The notes below the pieces were generated by a model, which was not told the DNA's origin, did not search any database, and saw only the letters and a program-made list of their open reading frames with translations. Both the position numbers and the translations under genes were made by a program. From Telmatactis stephensoni (taxonomy: Eukaryota > Cnidaria > Anthozoa > Actiniaria > Isophelliidae), in NCBI GenBank assembly GCA_029948255.1, contig JALIZF010001629.1, positions 233,501 through 297,500 of the forward strand: 64,000 bases of DNA, written 5' to 3'. This document shows positions 25,201-35,609 of the stretch, one piece after another (position 1 is the first letter of the stretch; each line of letters starts with the position of its first letter).

Positions 25201-28200
25201 GATTTATTTCTTAACTAATTTTTGTAAAATTTAATTTTTCTCTCATTTTCTAAATTACATCTTTAGGGAGGAAACTGATAAGTGGCTTGCAAGAGATCTA
25301 CAAGAAAAACTCCATAATGAGGTAATTCAAAAATGAATAAATATATGAAATAGATAGAATGTCTTGAATAAAGTTAAAAGAGAAGGCAGGCAACTTCTAA
25401 TGTCCGAAAAGAATTTCATGCAGACGTTTCAACCTTCAGTCTTCTTCAGTAAAATAAAATATAACTGTACAACTAAAAATTATATGTACAAGGTAAAAGA
25501 AGGGGATGGTGATCTATGAAATAGATAGAATAAATAGATAATTTACATGTATGTGTGCCCCATCCCATTGTTATCTTGACCCCCTCTGGGGAGGGGTGAG
25601 AAGTGCCTGTGTACTGGCTTAACTGTTTCTTATGTTGTTTTTATATTACTGTAGGAGAGAAGAGAAATTGAAAGACAAGCAAAAGTAGCGGCAAGAGATG
25701 CAGTAAGTGTTTATTGACCAGTAGACCCCTTGCACTGTTGTTGTTCTGGGGGCCAAAACAAAACAAAAAGAGTATGATATCCAGAGAATTGAAAACTTTT
25801 CTTATTTAAATTATCTCATTGTTTTGACCCCCAGGTGTGATGTCACATGCAAGGGGTCTAGATTTAACTAGTTGTTGTAATATTATTGAATCTTGAGAAG
25901 TAAAAACATGGCATATCACCCATGAGGAAATAACTCTGAATATACTCAATCAAAATATGCCCACCAAAATTTTAATCATGATACTATTTTTACCACAAAT
26001 TATTTTACAGAGTTTAATTTTTAAAGTGATAAAATTACTGTATATTTACCACATTTGGAATTGTTTAATAGAAAATGGCTAAGACTATACAAGAACGTGA
26101 AAAAGACAAGTTTGATAGAGAATGGCATAGAAGAAGAGAAGAAGAAAGAATGGAAAGAGATCGACTAGAGAGGGAACAAAGAGAAGTGGAGCATCAGGAA
26201 GTGGACAAACAAACTGAACTTGAAAGGAGAGATGCAGTAAGTACTACAAACAGAGCATTTCTCATATGAGTGTGAAACGGACCATGCCATGACTGTGTCA
26301 GTATTGTAATGTCTAGAAAAACATTCCTACCATAATCATAACTATTACAATTTCCTCAAATCTGATTGGTGGAAAGACTGCTCTATTTCCCACTAATCAA
26401 ACTGTAGGTTGTAATTGGATAGTGTAATTGGACTTGTTGACTGTAATTGGACACTTGTAATTGGACAGTTGTAATCGGACAGTTGCCAGAGCCAATCAGA
26501 TCACGCATTTTGAGCGCGTGCTGTCACGTAATCACTAGGCCATTAAGCACGCGCTCAAGAGATTTTTCACTATTTTTTCTCGCTTTTTCAACAAAATTTG
26601 GTCAGTTTAGTTGCGCTTAGCATTGATGAGCATGAAAATATTTTTCTCGGCAATTGTAATAGTTATGATTAATTGGTAACAGGACTTTGTGTCCTCCAAT
26701 TCTGTCTGTAATCATACACGGAATAAACAAATTGGACTCCCGCAATGCGGTCGTCCAATTTTGTTTATCCCTCTTATGATTACAGACCAAATTGGACTTC
26801 ACCCAGTCCTATTACCATCATTAATCATGCCATGTCTGTGTGGTGGCATTTTTTACAATCATACAATATCTACTCTAGTATGGGCCCTATTAAATAATAT
26901 AAATAGGTCAATCTTTATTTATATTTTCATTCATTAGCATAGATAGTCATAAATCACACTTAATGCTTTAAATGCTTTAACAAACAAACAAATAAACAAA
27001 CAAGCAAATATTTAAAAATGTCTTAAAATATTTTAAGTTTTATAAATAAACCTAAAATTTTGAAAGCTATGTAGTATCTTGTGTAGTTTCAAAGTTGCAC
27101 ACTTTACAAAGAATGTATGCAGGCAAGAGTTGTCACAGCCATACATTTACTGTAAGGTTTTGCAAATTCCTGGGAAAATGTTGAAGCAATGATGCTCATA
27201 CTTCAAATTCATCAAAGAGTGATGCCTTCTTCCTATTTCTAAAGTCTGTTTGTTTGTAACTTGAAATTTGATTCATGTACATAAAGTACTTAACATGTAA
27301 ACATTACTTCAGCAAAGACCCTCCTATAGTTGTTTTACATCTAACATTTAAAGTGGGTCACTATAATCACAGCAAATTTAGAGATTATAGTACATAATTA
27401 TGCAAGAAAGAAAATCTACTACAGTATGTGTGTGTATATTAAATAAAGAAGAAATACAGTCAACTTACATTGTGTACCATAAAATGAGGACCCTTCATAA
27501 AAGGCACACTACATGTATATAAGGCACAGTGCATTAGTCTTATAATACCATGATCACGTCGGGATCCATTGTTTCAAGAGGGACGTTTAATGTCTAACAT
27601 CCCTCCTACCTTAATAGAAATAAGGGAGATTTAGAACTAAATTTCCCTACGGCCTCGGGACTTCCACTAAACCTCCCTCGGCTTCGGGGATATTTAATCA
27701 CTAATATCCCTCAGGGTCATGGTATTACTTATAATAATCAAGTAGAAATGTAAAAGAAAAGTTAACATCTGTAACAAGGTTGTTATTGGCTTCTGGGAGG
27801 TCCTTTGACCATTCTCAGTTATTTCTAAAACAAAACAAATTTAGATTACAATGAAGATATCCCCTAAAGTATTTTTAATTTCTTTACTTAATAGTTATTT
27901 CCAAATATTAATATTTTTATAGGAACTGGCTAAGACTATACAAGAACGTGAAAAAGACAAGTTTGATAGAGAATGGCATAGAAGAAGAGAAGAAGAAAGG
28001 ATGGAAAGAGATCGACTAGAGAGGGAACAAAGAGAAGTGGAGCATCAGGAAGTGGACAAACAAACTGAACTTGAAAGGAGAGATGCAGTAAGTACTACAA
28101 TTATTAACATGTCTCACAGTACAATTCCTGATTTCCTGATGTGAGGTGGCAGTATTATCAGGCTAGAATAAGTCCTGTTCATGCAATGCTTAGTTTTGCC

Positions 28201-31200
28201 AAAATAACAATTCGTTACAAGTCAAAAAACCCCTATGATATCAAAAATTATAATTTTGAACAGGCACCAAACCATGCCAAGGAGCCCAGAACATCTCAAA
28301 CATGTATAACTGACTGCCATTTCAGGGTATATCGCTGATCAAAAATGGTCTAGGTCTATATGGCTCAGCACTCAGCAAAGTCCAATCTGCTGGACAAATT
28401 ACAGCATTTAAATGTTTTTTTGTCAAAAAAAAAAACAACATTTGTTTTTATTACAGCAACTTGCTAGAGATCTTCAAGAAAGAGAGAGGGAAAGATATGA
28501 GAGGGAAAGACAAAGGTACATGTACGAGAGGGAACGACAAAGAAGAAAAGAGAAAGAAATGATGAGGATGGATGAGCCAGAAATTGATAGACAAAAAGAA
28601 CTAGAAATGCGTGATGCTGTAAGTTCTATAATTGTTTTTACTCATCATCATTCATTGTTCTCCCTCTTTAGGAAGATTATCTTCCCGGTCTACTGAAGAC
28701 TTGATTTATTCATCATCATTCTCCTGATCTGCTGGGTCTCCAATCCCAATTCTTTCTCCAATTTTGTCCATCTTAACGAATTTTCATCAATGGACAATTT
28801 TCATTACTGATGGTTCTTTAGTTCATTTACTTTTGTCATTCATTCACTCACTCACTCACTCATTCATCCATTCATTTATTCATTCATTTGACCGTTCACT
28901 TACACACTCTAATCCTCCATTTGTTCTTTTGCTCCCTCCCTCCCTCTCTCCCTCCCTTCCAGCCTACACGTGTTCTGTCCTTCACTCCTTCCTTCTTTCA
29001 TCCATCCATCCATTCATTCATCCATTCATTCATCCATTCATTCATATAGTCAGCTGGTTATGCAATTACCAAAAATTTATTTCAATTAAAAAAATCAGAG
29101 AATTGCAAGAGATCTCCAAGAACGCGAAAAACAAAAATTTGATAGAGAATGGCAAAGAAGAAGAGAACAAGAAATTTTAGAGCAACAAGAGAGAAGACAT
29201 TATCAAAGGAGTGCATCAGAACCAGCTGAAAGGGAGAGAGGTAAAACATGCATTCAAACGTATTTTATACAAATATTAAGAAGACCCTATATCCAGATGA
29301 TTGTCAACTTTTCGGCACTGAAATACAATGGTATTAGCTAAAGCTTCCATATATTTTATTTTCTTACACATGACTTTACTTAGATGCAAGAAGACCGGCT
29401 GCAAAACCTTCTACGGAAACCATCACAGTCAATGGGCACACAGAACCTGAAATACAACGTAGAAATCGTCCAGGTAGTGGGAGAGAAGACCAGAGAAAAC
29501 GCACAGAGAGAGAAGACAAGAGAAAAAGCACAGGTAGTGGAGGAAGTGGCGGGAGCATTGGTAAAGATGAAAGGAAACCCAAACAAGAACAAGAGGCTGT
29601 TGTACCAGTACCCACTCCTGAAAATGGTGGTGGTGGAAGGCTTGAGCATGACAGGATTATAATGGCTGATGGGACTGAAATTCATTTGTTTGAAAATGAA
29701 GAAGAAAAGCAGAAAGATAAACAGAAGGATCTGGACCTGGAAAGAATAAAAAAAGATGAGGTGAGTTGAATCTCCTTGATATACAGCCTGGGCATTCCCT
29801 TGTAATATCTTTTCCTTTTTACAGGAGTATGCAAAAATGCTTCAAGATCAGGAAAGAAGGGTAAGCTCAATTCTTGTTTATCTTCATTAATTATTAGTGA
29901 TAATGAGCAGCATGGAGTTGATATATATTCTTGGCATTTCTACTTTTGATTGCCATTACTACTTTAATTTGTGGTGTCACTTCTTCCTCATTGACATCTC
30001 CATCAGTAGTCGTATCACCCCCACTAATTGTGCCATCATCATCATCAGTTGTCCTTATCAATAGTCATCATCACCATCAGTCACCATCATGTTTGCCAGT
30101 ATCGATCTATATTAGCTTCATCATTATCGGTTATCGGTTTTGGTTATAAATATGAATCTTTATCATTAGCATCATCATCAACCTACACTTATCATTGTAC
30201 CACCACTATCATAGTTAATATTCATTAAGTAAACATAATATGTTTAGTATATTACAAAAACTATTGATTTCTTTACTGCTACAGATTGTTCAAGCTGAAA
30301 AAATGGCGGCTGAAGATAAAAGGCGTGCATTGGAAGAACAGGACAGGGTGGGGTTTTGTTGTTTTTATTCTAAGATAATTCTGTATTATCTTGTTATTGT
30401 TCAATGTATAGTACTTCTACTCCTTTCTTAGCAAGACCTGTTGCAGTAATAGAAGATGCGCGCACGTGTTGTGTGGAGATGTAGAACAGGTGTGGATTGA
30501 TCAGAACACAAGAGAAGTGTTAAGAGAAGCAGGGGATTAGCCTAGATGCTTCTCAACACTTAACTTCTTGAGTGTTCTGATCAATCATGCACCAAGGTCG
30601 ATCTAAATATTGAGCACAATGTATTATTGCAAAATACATTCATTTGTTTTCGAGCACATTCAGTGTTGACTTGATCACCAAAAATTTGAAAAGTGCGTGG
30701 GCGCGTGTGAGAGAGCGTGTGTTATATGATGGTTATATAATTGGCTAATATTGGGGTATGTTTTGTTAGGAGTTGGCTAGACATTTGCAGCGCAAAGAAT
30801 ATCACCGAATGCAACAAGAAAGAAAAGAAAGACAAATGAGACGAGCTAACAGCGTGCCACAAGATAGGCTGACCGTTAATCTTCAGGTAAGAAATCAGCT
30901 TGTAGGTCAATGTAGCACTGAGAGTAGGTCAGTAAGAATTGGACCGTAGATCTATGGTTTTGTATCCTGTTACGTCTAGTGGACTCTGTATCATCACAGA
31001 AGCAAATATACCTCATGTAGACATTTAATTGTGTATAGCCCATATTAGACCAGTCCAAAGACATGCATGGTATCAGACATAAGGTTCTATCCTACAAACA
31101 CCCATGTACATTAATCATCATGATAATCCCATTGAAAAAGCGTGTTTATTTATTAGGATCCACGACGATTGCCTTCTTTATCCTACAAACACCCATGTAC

Positions 31201-32675
31201 ATTAATCATCATGATAATCCCATTGAAAAAGCGTGTTTATTTATTAGGATCCACGACGATTGCCTTCTTTATCCTACAAACACCCATGTACATTAATCAT
31301 CATGATAATCCCATTGAAAAAGCGTGTTTATTTATTAAGATCCACGACGATTGCCTTCTTTATCCTACAAACACCCATGTACATTAATCATCATGATAAT
31401 CCCATTGAAAAAGCGTGTTTATTTACTAGGATCCACGACGATTGCCTTCTTACGAAGAAGCCACATATAGACGCCAAATGCCCGACCTCCTTCCTGAAAA
31501 CAACCGTGATAATGACTGTAATAGGTATAGCTATGTTTCTACAAATTCCTCTAGTGGCGTTGGCTCGAATCCTTCGTCCCTTGAAAGAGAAACTAATCTA
31601 GCACATGTGGAAGAAGGAAAGCATTTCTCAGAACAAGAACGAGGACGATCACCAAGAGATCTGATCACCAGAGGACCTCAACACCCATCAGAACGTAGAG
31701 ATGTAGAACCTGAAGATCATAGGTACGAGAGAGATTACGGAGAAAACAGACACCCATCTAGACAATATGAAAATACACAGGATGAAAGGGAAGGCAGACA
31801 CTCACCTAGGGACTCTGGATACATGAAAGATCATTCAAGGGACGATAGAGAACGTGGATACACCAGGGATGATAGGGACCCGCCAAGAGAGCAGGGGCAC
31901 ACAGACAGACACCCACCTCAAGGGTTTGCGAGGGATGGGAGACACCCACCTCAAGAATATGCCAGAGATGACAGACACCCACCTCAAGGATATGCAAGTG
32001 GTGAAAGAGATGACAGACACACACCAAGAGACCACAGAAGCATGAGAGACCAGATAGACGGTAGACACTCACCAAGAGACCATGGAAGTATTAGAGATGA
32101 GAGAGAGAACATGGTTCGCTCACAAGATCATCAAGATGAACGACAGCCATCACCCACTGACTACACGCATCTTATTCCAGAGAAAGAGAATCCTGATACC
32201 AACAGTGAGCAGCCTGTTTGGCTTACAAGAGAACCTGAGCACACTTCCCCTCCGTCAGTCTTTAGAAAGGTCTCATGAGAACTTGGAAACTAACCCAGAG
32301 ACAGTACTATCATCTTACGCATCAGGTCAAAATTCCTATGATCGAAAATCTAACACATCAGGATCGCCTCCCTCAAGAGCTGATATTTGGGAAAGATTTG
32401 AGGATGATGAGGAAGACGATAGCTATCTCAATCGACAAATTGTTCGAAGTCGTACTGTCGCAAGCTCACAACCAACAAATCACGAGCGACCTTTGTCATT
32501 CAACGTTGTCGAAGGAATCGACCCTACATTCCGAAGAAAACCAAAGAATTCAGAAGACGATCCAAAAGATCAAAATTCTGAGAAGACGAAAGTTATACAA
32601 CTTATTAAACCACAACGACGACGAAGTACAGAGAAGAAAAAAGAGCAAAAAAAGAGCAAAAAAAGAGAACTGTAA
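19232..32675 (+). CDS. CCDC50: CCDC50/Ymer-like coiled-coil ubiquitin-binding protein
   Basis: Fifteen exons: 19232-19274, 23886-23948, 24333-24462, 25267-25321, 25655-25702, 26072-26236, 27923-28087, 28457-28618, 29099-29240, 29384-29760, 29825-29860, 30285-30347, 30770-30886, 31430-32204, 32266-32675. They give 916 codons plus stop, in phase throughout. Residues 14-100 match the CCDC50 N-terminal domain (KKVCQDFRIREDGALASKLQ, DVRVAKQTYLEE, WLARDLQEKL). Residues 98-325 and 451-520 are charged coiled coil with repeated ARDLQE-type helices like the MIU ubiquitin-binding motif (LARDLQERE at about 225 and 280, YAKMLQDQERR at 452, LARHLQRKE at 485). After LPSYEEATYRRQ (about 527) comes a 390-residue disordered Arg/Asp/His/Pro-rich tail ending in poly-Lys/Arg. 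Human CCDC50 binds ubiquitin and acts in EGFR and NF-kB signalling; it is much shorter (306 or 482 residues). Exons 6 and 7 are a recent duplicate pair. Confidence 0.9.
19275..23885 (+). other. CCDC50 intron 1 (4.6 kb)
   Basis: A long AT-rich intron after the 14-residue first coding exon, which is usual for a gene's first intron. It contains one copy of the GGGTGCCATACCC repeat (about 20935-21085). Two frames of about 110 codons (22135-22476 minus, 22791-23120 plus) have no splice sites or domain signal that I can support. No other gene seen. Confidence 0.6.
20935..21085. repeat. interspersed GGGTGCCATACCC family, copy 2
   Basis: GGGTATGGCACCCC, and about 100 bp on GGGGTACCATACC with AAAAATGTTGTCATGG, match the same blocks at 4310-4420, 33415-33500 and 38230-38330. 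Both an inverted and a direct version are present here, suggesting the fuller element has inverted ends. Confidence 0.5.
25416..25452 (-). mobile_element. possible Penelope-type hammerhead remnant
   Basis: The minus strand reads CTGAAGAAGACTGAAGGTTG followed directly by AAACGTCTG. That resembles the decayed hammerhead core (CTGANGA, short stem, GAAAC, GTC) left by Penelope-like retroelements in many animal genomes. It lies in CCDC50 intron 4. No reverse transcriptase is nearby. Confidence 0.35.
26253..26332. mobile_element. palindromic MITE family 1, copy 2 (left half)
   Basis: CATATGAGTGTGAAACGGAC, then CATGCCATGACTGTGTCAGT, match the left arm of the 40115-40259 element. The right half is missing or displaced, because another inverted-repeat element begins at 26334. 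It starts only about 17 bp after CCDC50 exon 6. Confidence 0.55.
26334..26670. mobile_element. 337-bp element with perfect 19-bp inverted ends
   Basis: Begins AATCATAACTATTACAATT and ends with the exact complement AATTGTAATAGTTATGATT. The interior has several TGTAATTGGACA units and GAGCGCGTGCT...AGCACGCGCTC arms. It is non-coding and lies in the intron between the duplicated CCDC50 exons. Confidence 0.75.
26671..26826. mobile_element. hairpin repeat adjoining the 337-bp element
   Basis: Imperfect palindrome: TCTGTCTGTAATCATA, GGAATAAACAAATTGGAC and CCCGCAATGCGG (loop), then GTCCAATTTTGTTTATCCCT and TATGATTACAGACCAAATTG. The ATAATCAT-type outer ends resemble those of the preceding element, so the two may be one larger composite. 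Confidence 0.6.
27544..27727. mobile_element. 184-bp inverted-repeat element
   Basis: Ends TAATACCATGATCACG and GGGTCATGGTATTA are near-complements. The interior carries repeated A/T-CCCTCC-type boxes (CATCCCTCCTACC, ACCTCCCTCGG, ATATCCCTC) that suggest internal inverted repeats. It lies in the intron before the second duplicated CCDC50 exon. Confidence 0.6.
27923..28087 (+). repeat. CCDC50: duplicated CCDC50 exon (copy of 26072-26236)
   Basis: This 165-bp exon differs from exon 6 at only three bases: AAA/GAA (Lys/Glu), ATG/CTG (Met/Leu) and AGA/AGG (silent). The first bases after the donor (GTAAGTACTACAA) are also shared. Both copies are phase 0-0, so including one or both keeps the frame and changes the coiled coil by 55 residues. 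Confidence 0.95.
28840..29046. repeat. low-complexity TCAT/CATTCATC tract
   Basis: TCACTCACTCATTCAT runs at about 28850-28890 and CATCCATTCATTCATC runs at about 28998-29045, with CCTCCCTC between. It lies in the CCDC50 intron before exon 9, whose start at 29099 follows an unusually A-rich acceptor region. Confidence 0.85.
30465..30610. mobile_element. palindromic element, family 3, copy 1
   Basis: TGGATTGATCAGAACACAAG, GAAGTGTTAAGAG and the complementary CTTCTCAACACTTAACTTCT, TGAGTGTTCTGATCAATCA form a hairpin. The outer ends read GAGATGTAGA on the left and TCTAAATATTGAGC on the right. A related copy is at 44595-44720. It lies in CCDC50 intron 12. Confidence 0.75.
31089..31450 (+). repeat. 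91-bp tandem repeat carrying the exon-14 splice acceptor, four copies
   Basis: Copies start ATCCTACAAACACCCATGTA at 31089, 31180, 31271 and 31362. Each contains TTTATTTATTAG (TTTACTAG in the last) followed by GATCCACGACGATTGCCTTC, the start of CCDC50 exon 14. Candidate acceptors therefore begin exons at 31157, 31248, 31339 and 31430. Only the last gives an uninterrupted in-frame product. The first is in the same frame but meets a stop near 31294. Confidence 0.95.
32205..32265 (+). other. CCDC50: 61-bp mini-intron in CCDC50
   Basis: GTGAGC donor at 32205 and TCAGTCTTTAG acceptor at 32265. Removing 61 bp joins the 5' frame (ends PDTN) to the 3' frame (RSHENLETNPE) through an AAA codon. Reading through instead ends at TGA 32276-32278, about 24 codons later. 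An alternative acceptor at 32258 removes 54 bp and keeps that stop. The long open 3' frame with similar composition supports splicing. Confidence 0.72.
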
Positions 32676-33753
32676 GCAACCGATTTGCCCATGAACTGGA
32701 CTTAGTTTGTCATCTATTTTGTTCTGGTTGGATAGCAAGCAAGGCAAGGGCAAATGTTGTGGATCTTAAGCACACAGACCTTCAATCACAACTTTATATT
32801 GAAGGAATTGCAAGTTTAAGATACAGATGTGTTATCTCAACATGCTAAAATGTGCAAAGGTGTCTATCTGTTTGAGTGTAATGTTATTCATTTAAATAGA
32901 TGGCTAGCTTGCATCCAAGGGATCTAGATCTCTTGTTGTAATGGCAAACACTGCAATGCAAGCGCTTTGCACCAGAAATGTTTTGAATCCTGAGAGAAGA
33001 GAAAAATTACTCTCATCTGCTTTCCAAGCAATTCTACTTGTTTGTCAGAATGAATTAAATCAATTTGAAGTCAGACACTGAATAGCTGACATTTAAAGAT
33101 GAATTGCCTGGTTCAGAGTTAGTGCAAGGGTTCTTTTGATTCTAGGACTTTTTAAATGATGGCATCGCATATAGAGATGATTAACTTTGGTCTCACGTGA
33201 CCATGATCCACCATTCATTCATATCTTTGTAGATAGTCAATATTAGATAACAAAACTCTACAATTTCCATCTTTAGACAGACTGTAAATTGTTACATATA
33301 TTCCCTGCTAGCAGAAACCCAATTTACACTCCAACCTGTTCATGCCATGGCAGCCCAAAGTTCTGGTCATGCAGACCAATCATTTTTCTGGCATCATGTG
33401 AATAGAAAATGTGTTACCTGATAGGGGTGCTGTACCCAAAACAATTGGTCAGTGTGCAAAGGGGTGGTGTGCCGTAAAAAGGTTGTTTTGCAAATTGGAC
33501 AAGAGACTCCTTTCAGAGCCTTTGCTAAAAGAAGGGATTTAGCAATGAATCATGCTTGGTGCTCAGGCGGATTTTATTGCACATTTTAAAGTTATGTTGT
33601 GCAGATATTTTAACATCCATGGCAGCCAAGGGTTCTTATGTGGCATTTAAAAATGGATATATAGTAGTCCTTCAGAGTTTTGAAGGCATTGTCTAGGTAC
33701 TGCTACAAATTACTGAAAATTACTTAAATGCCTGTAAAATACTAATGCAATTA
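32676..33753 (+). other. CCDC50: CCDC50 3'UTR
   Basis: About 1.1 kb with no long frame between the stop codon and the AATAAA at 33754. It includes a copy of the interspersed GGGTGCTGTACCC repeat at about 33415-33500, which would be carried in the mRNA. Confidence 0.6.
33415..33500. repeat. interspersed GGGTGCCATACCC family, copy 3
   Basis: TAGGGGTGCTGTACCCAAAA, CAATTGGTCAGTGTGCAAAG and GTGCCGTAAAAAGGTTGTTT match the same ordered blocks at 38230-38330. Confidence 0.5.
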
Positions 33754-33759
33754 AATAAA
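33754..33759 (+). promoter_or_regulatory. CCDC50: poly(A) signal of the CCDC50-like gene
   Basis: AATAAA about 1.08 kb after the stop codon, followed within 20-50 bp by a GTTGTTGTTG/TGTGTG-rich downstream element. This is the standard animal arrangement. The satellite begins about 120 bp later. Confidence 0.7.
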
Positions 33760-33879
33760 ATCTGCTGATAAGAATGTGTTGTTATTATGTATAGGTTGTT
33801 GTTGTTGTTGTTGTTGTGTGTGTGTATGTGTGCTCTTGAGACAGAAAAAGCTGCCATTCTTCAGGTTATTATCTGCCTC

Positions 33880-35415
33880 CAAAATCGAACAAAATTCAAA
33901 GCCTATAGCCCATGCAAATTACTCAAAAATGGCTGAAATTCGACAAAATGCAAAGGTTATAGCCCATAGCCCATGAAAAATGGTCAAAAACGGCCCAAAA
34001 TCAACAAAATGCAAAGGCTATAGCCCATGCAAAATAGTGAAAAATGGCCCAAAACCGACAAAATGCAAAGGCTATAGCCCATGAAAAATGGTCAAAAACG
34101 GCCCAAAACCAACAAAATGCAAATAGTCCATGCAAAATGGCCCAAAATCAACAAAATGTAAAGGCTATAGCCCGCATGCAAAATGGCCCAAAACCGACAA
34201 AATGCAAAGGCTATAGCCCATGCAAAATGGTGAAAAATGGCCCAAAATCGACAAAATGCAAAGGCTATAGCCCATGAAAAATGGTCAAAAACGGCCCAAA
34301 ACCACAAAATGCAAAGGCTATAGCCCATGAAAAATGGTCCAAAATGGTCCAAAATCAACAAAATGCAAAGGCTATAGCCCATGAAAAATGGTAAAAAATG
34401 GTCCAAAATCAACAAAATGCAAAGGCTATAGCCCATGAAAAATGGTCAAAAATGGCCAAAAATCGACAAAATTCAAAGGCTATAGCTCATGCAAAATAGT
34501 GAAAAATGGCCCAAAACCGACAAAATGCAAAGGCTATAGCCCATGAAAAATGGTAAAAAATGGTCCAAAATCGAACAAAATGCAAAGCCTATAGCCCATG
34601 CAAATTACTCAAAAATGGCTGAAATTCGACAAAATGCAAAGGTTATAGCCCATAGCCCATGAAAAATGGTCAAAAATGGCCCAAAATCGACAAAATTCAA
34701 AGGCTATAGCTCATGCAAAATAGTGAAAAATGGCCCAAAACCGACAAAATGCAAAGGCTATAGCCCATGAAAAATGGTGAAAAATGGCCCAAAATCGACA
34801 AAATGCAAAGGCTATAGCCCATGCAAAATGGTCCAAAATGGTCCAAAATCAACAAAATGCAAAGGCTATAGCCCATGAAAAATGGTCAAAAATGGCCCAA
34901 AATCGACAAAATTCAAAGGCTATAGCTCATGCAAAATAGTGAAAAATGGCCCAAAATCGACAAAATGCAAAGGCTATAGCCCATGCAAAATGGTCAAAAA
35001 TGGCCCAAAATCGACAAAATGCAAACTAGGCTATAGCCCATACAAAATGGTCAAAAATGGCCCAAAATCAACAAAATGCAAATAGTCCATCAAAAATGGT
35101 CAAAAATGGCCCAAAATCGACAAAATTCAAAGGCTATAGCTCATGCAAAATAGTGAAAAATGGCCCAAAACCGACAAAATGCAAAGGCTATAGCCCATGA
35201 AAAATGGTGAAAAATGGCCCAAAATCCACAAAATGCAAAGGCTATAGCCCATGCAAAATGGTGAAAAATGGCCCAAAATCCACAAAATGCAAAGGCTATA
35301 GCCCATGAAAAATGGTAAAAAACGGCCCAAAATTGACAAAATGCAAAGGCTATAGCCCATGCAAAATAGTGAAAAATGGTTCAAAATTGACAAAGTGCAA
35401 AATGATCAAGGATGG
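33880..35415. repeat. satellite array with unit of about 55 bp
   Basis: About 28 imperfect units of CAAAATGCAAAGGCTATAGC, CCATGAAAAATGGTCAAAAA and TGGCCCAAAATCGA. The variants are CATGCAAAATAGTGAAAAATG and AATTCAAAGGC. Groups of variants repeat in the same order, which suggests higher-order duplication. Open frames of 60-114 codons on both strands are artefacts of the unit. Confidence 0.95.
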
Positions 35416-35609
35416 ACTAAAATCGATGTTATGTAAAGACTGAAGTCCATAAAATACCAAAACGACTATAATTTGAATGTAATGAAGCATTTATTTCATA
35501 GTAAGAATCAGAGAAAATAGGTTCTACTGTACAGGAAATCACTTTACAACATTCACAAACACGTAACTGCATTTTAAAAGCTAATTCTTGAAATATCTGT
35601 CAATCTAAG

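Noticed and set aside
31063..31601. Overlapping frames MPSLSYKHPCTL...
   Set aside because: They come from the 91-bp tandem repeat in three shifted frames and are not separate genes.
34092..35393. Frames such as MGYSLCILLILDHF repeats on both strands
   Set aside because: Produced by the 55-bp satellite unit.
33880..35415. CRISPR array
   Set aside because: Repeats are head-to-tail without unique spacers, in an intron-rich animal genome.
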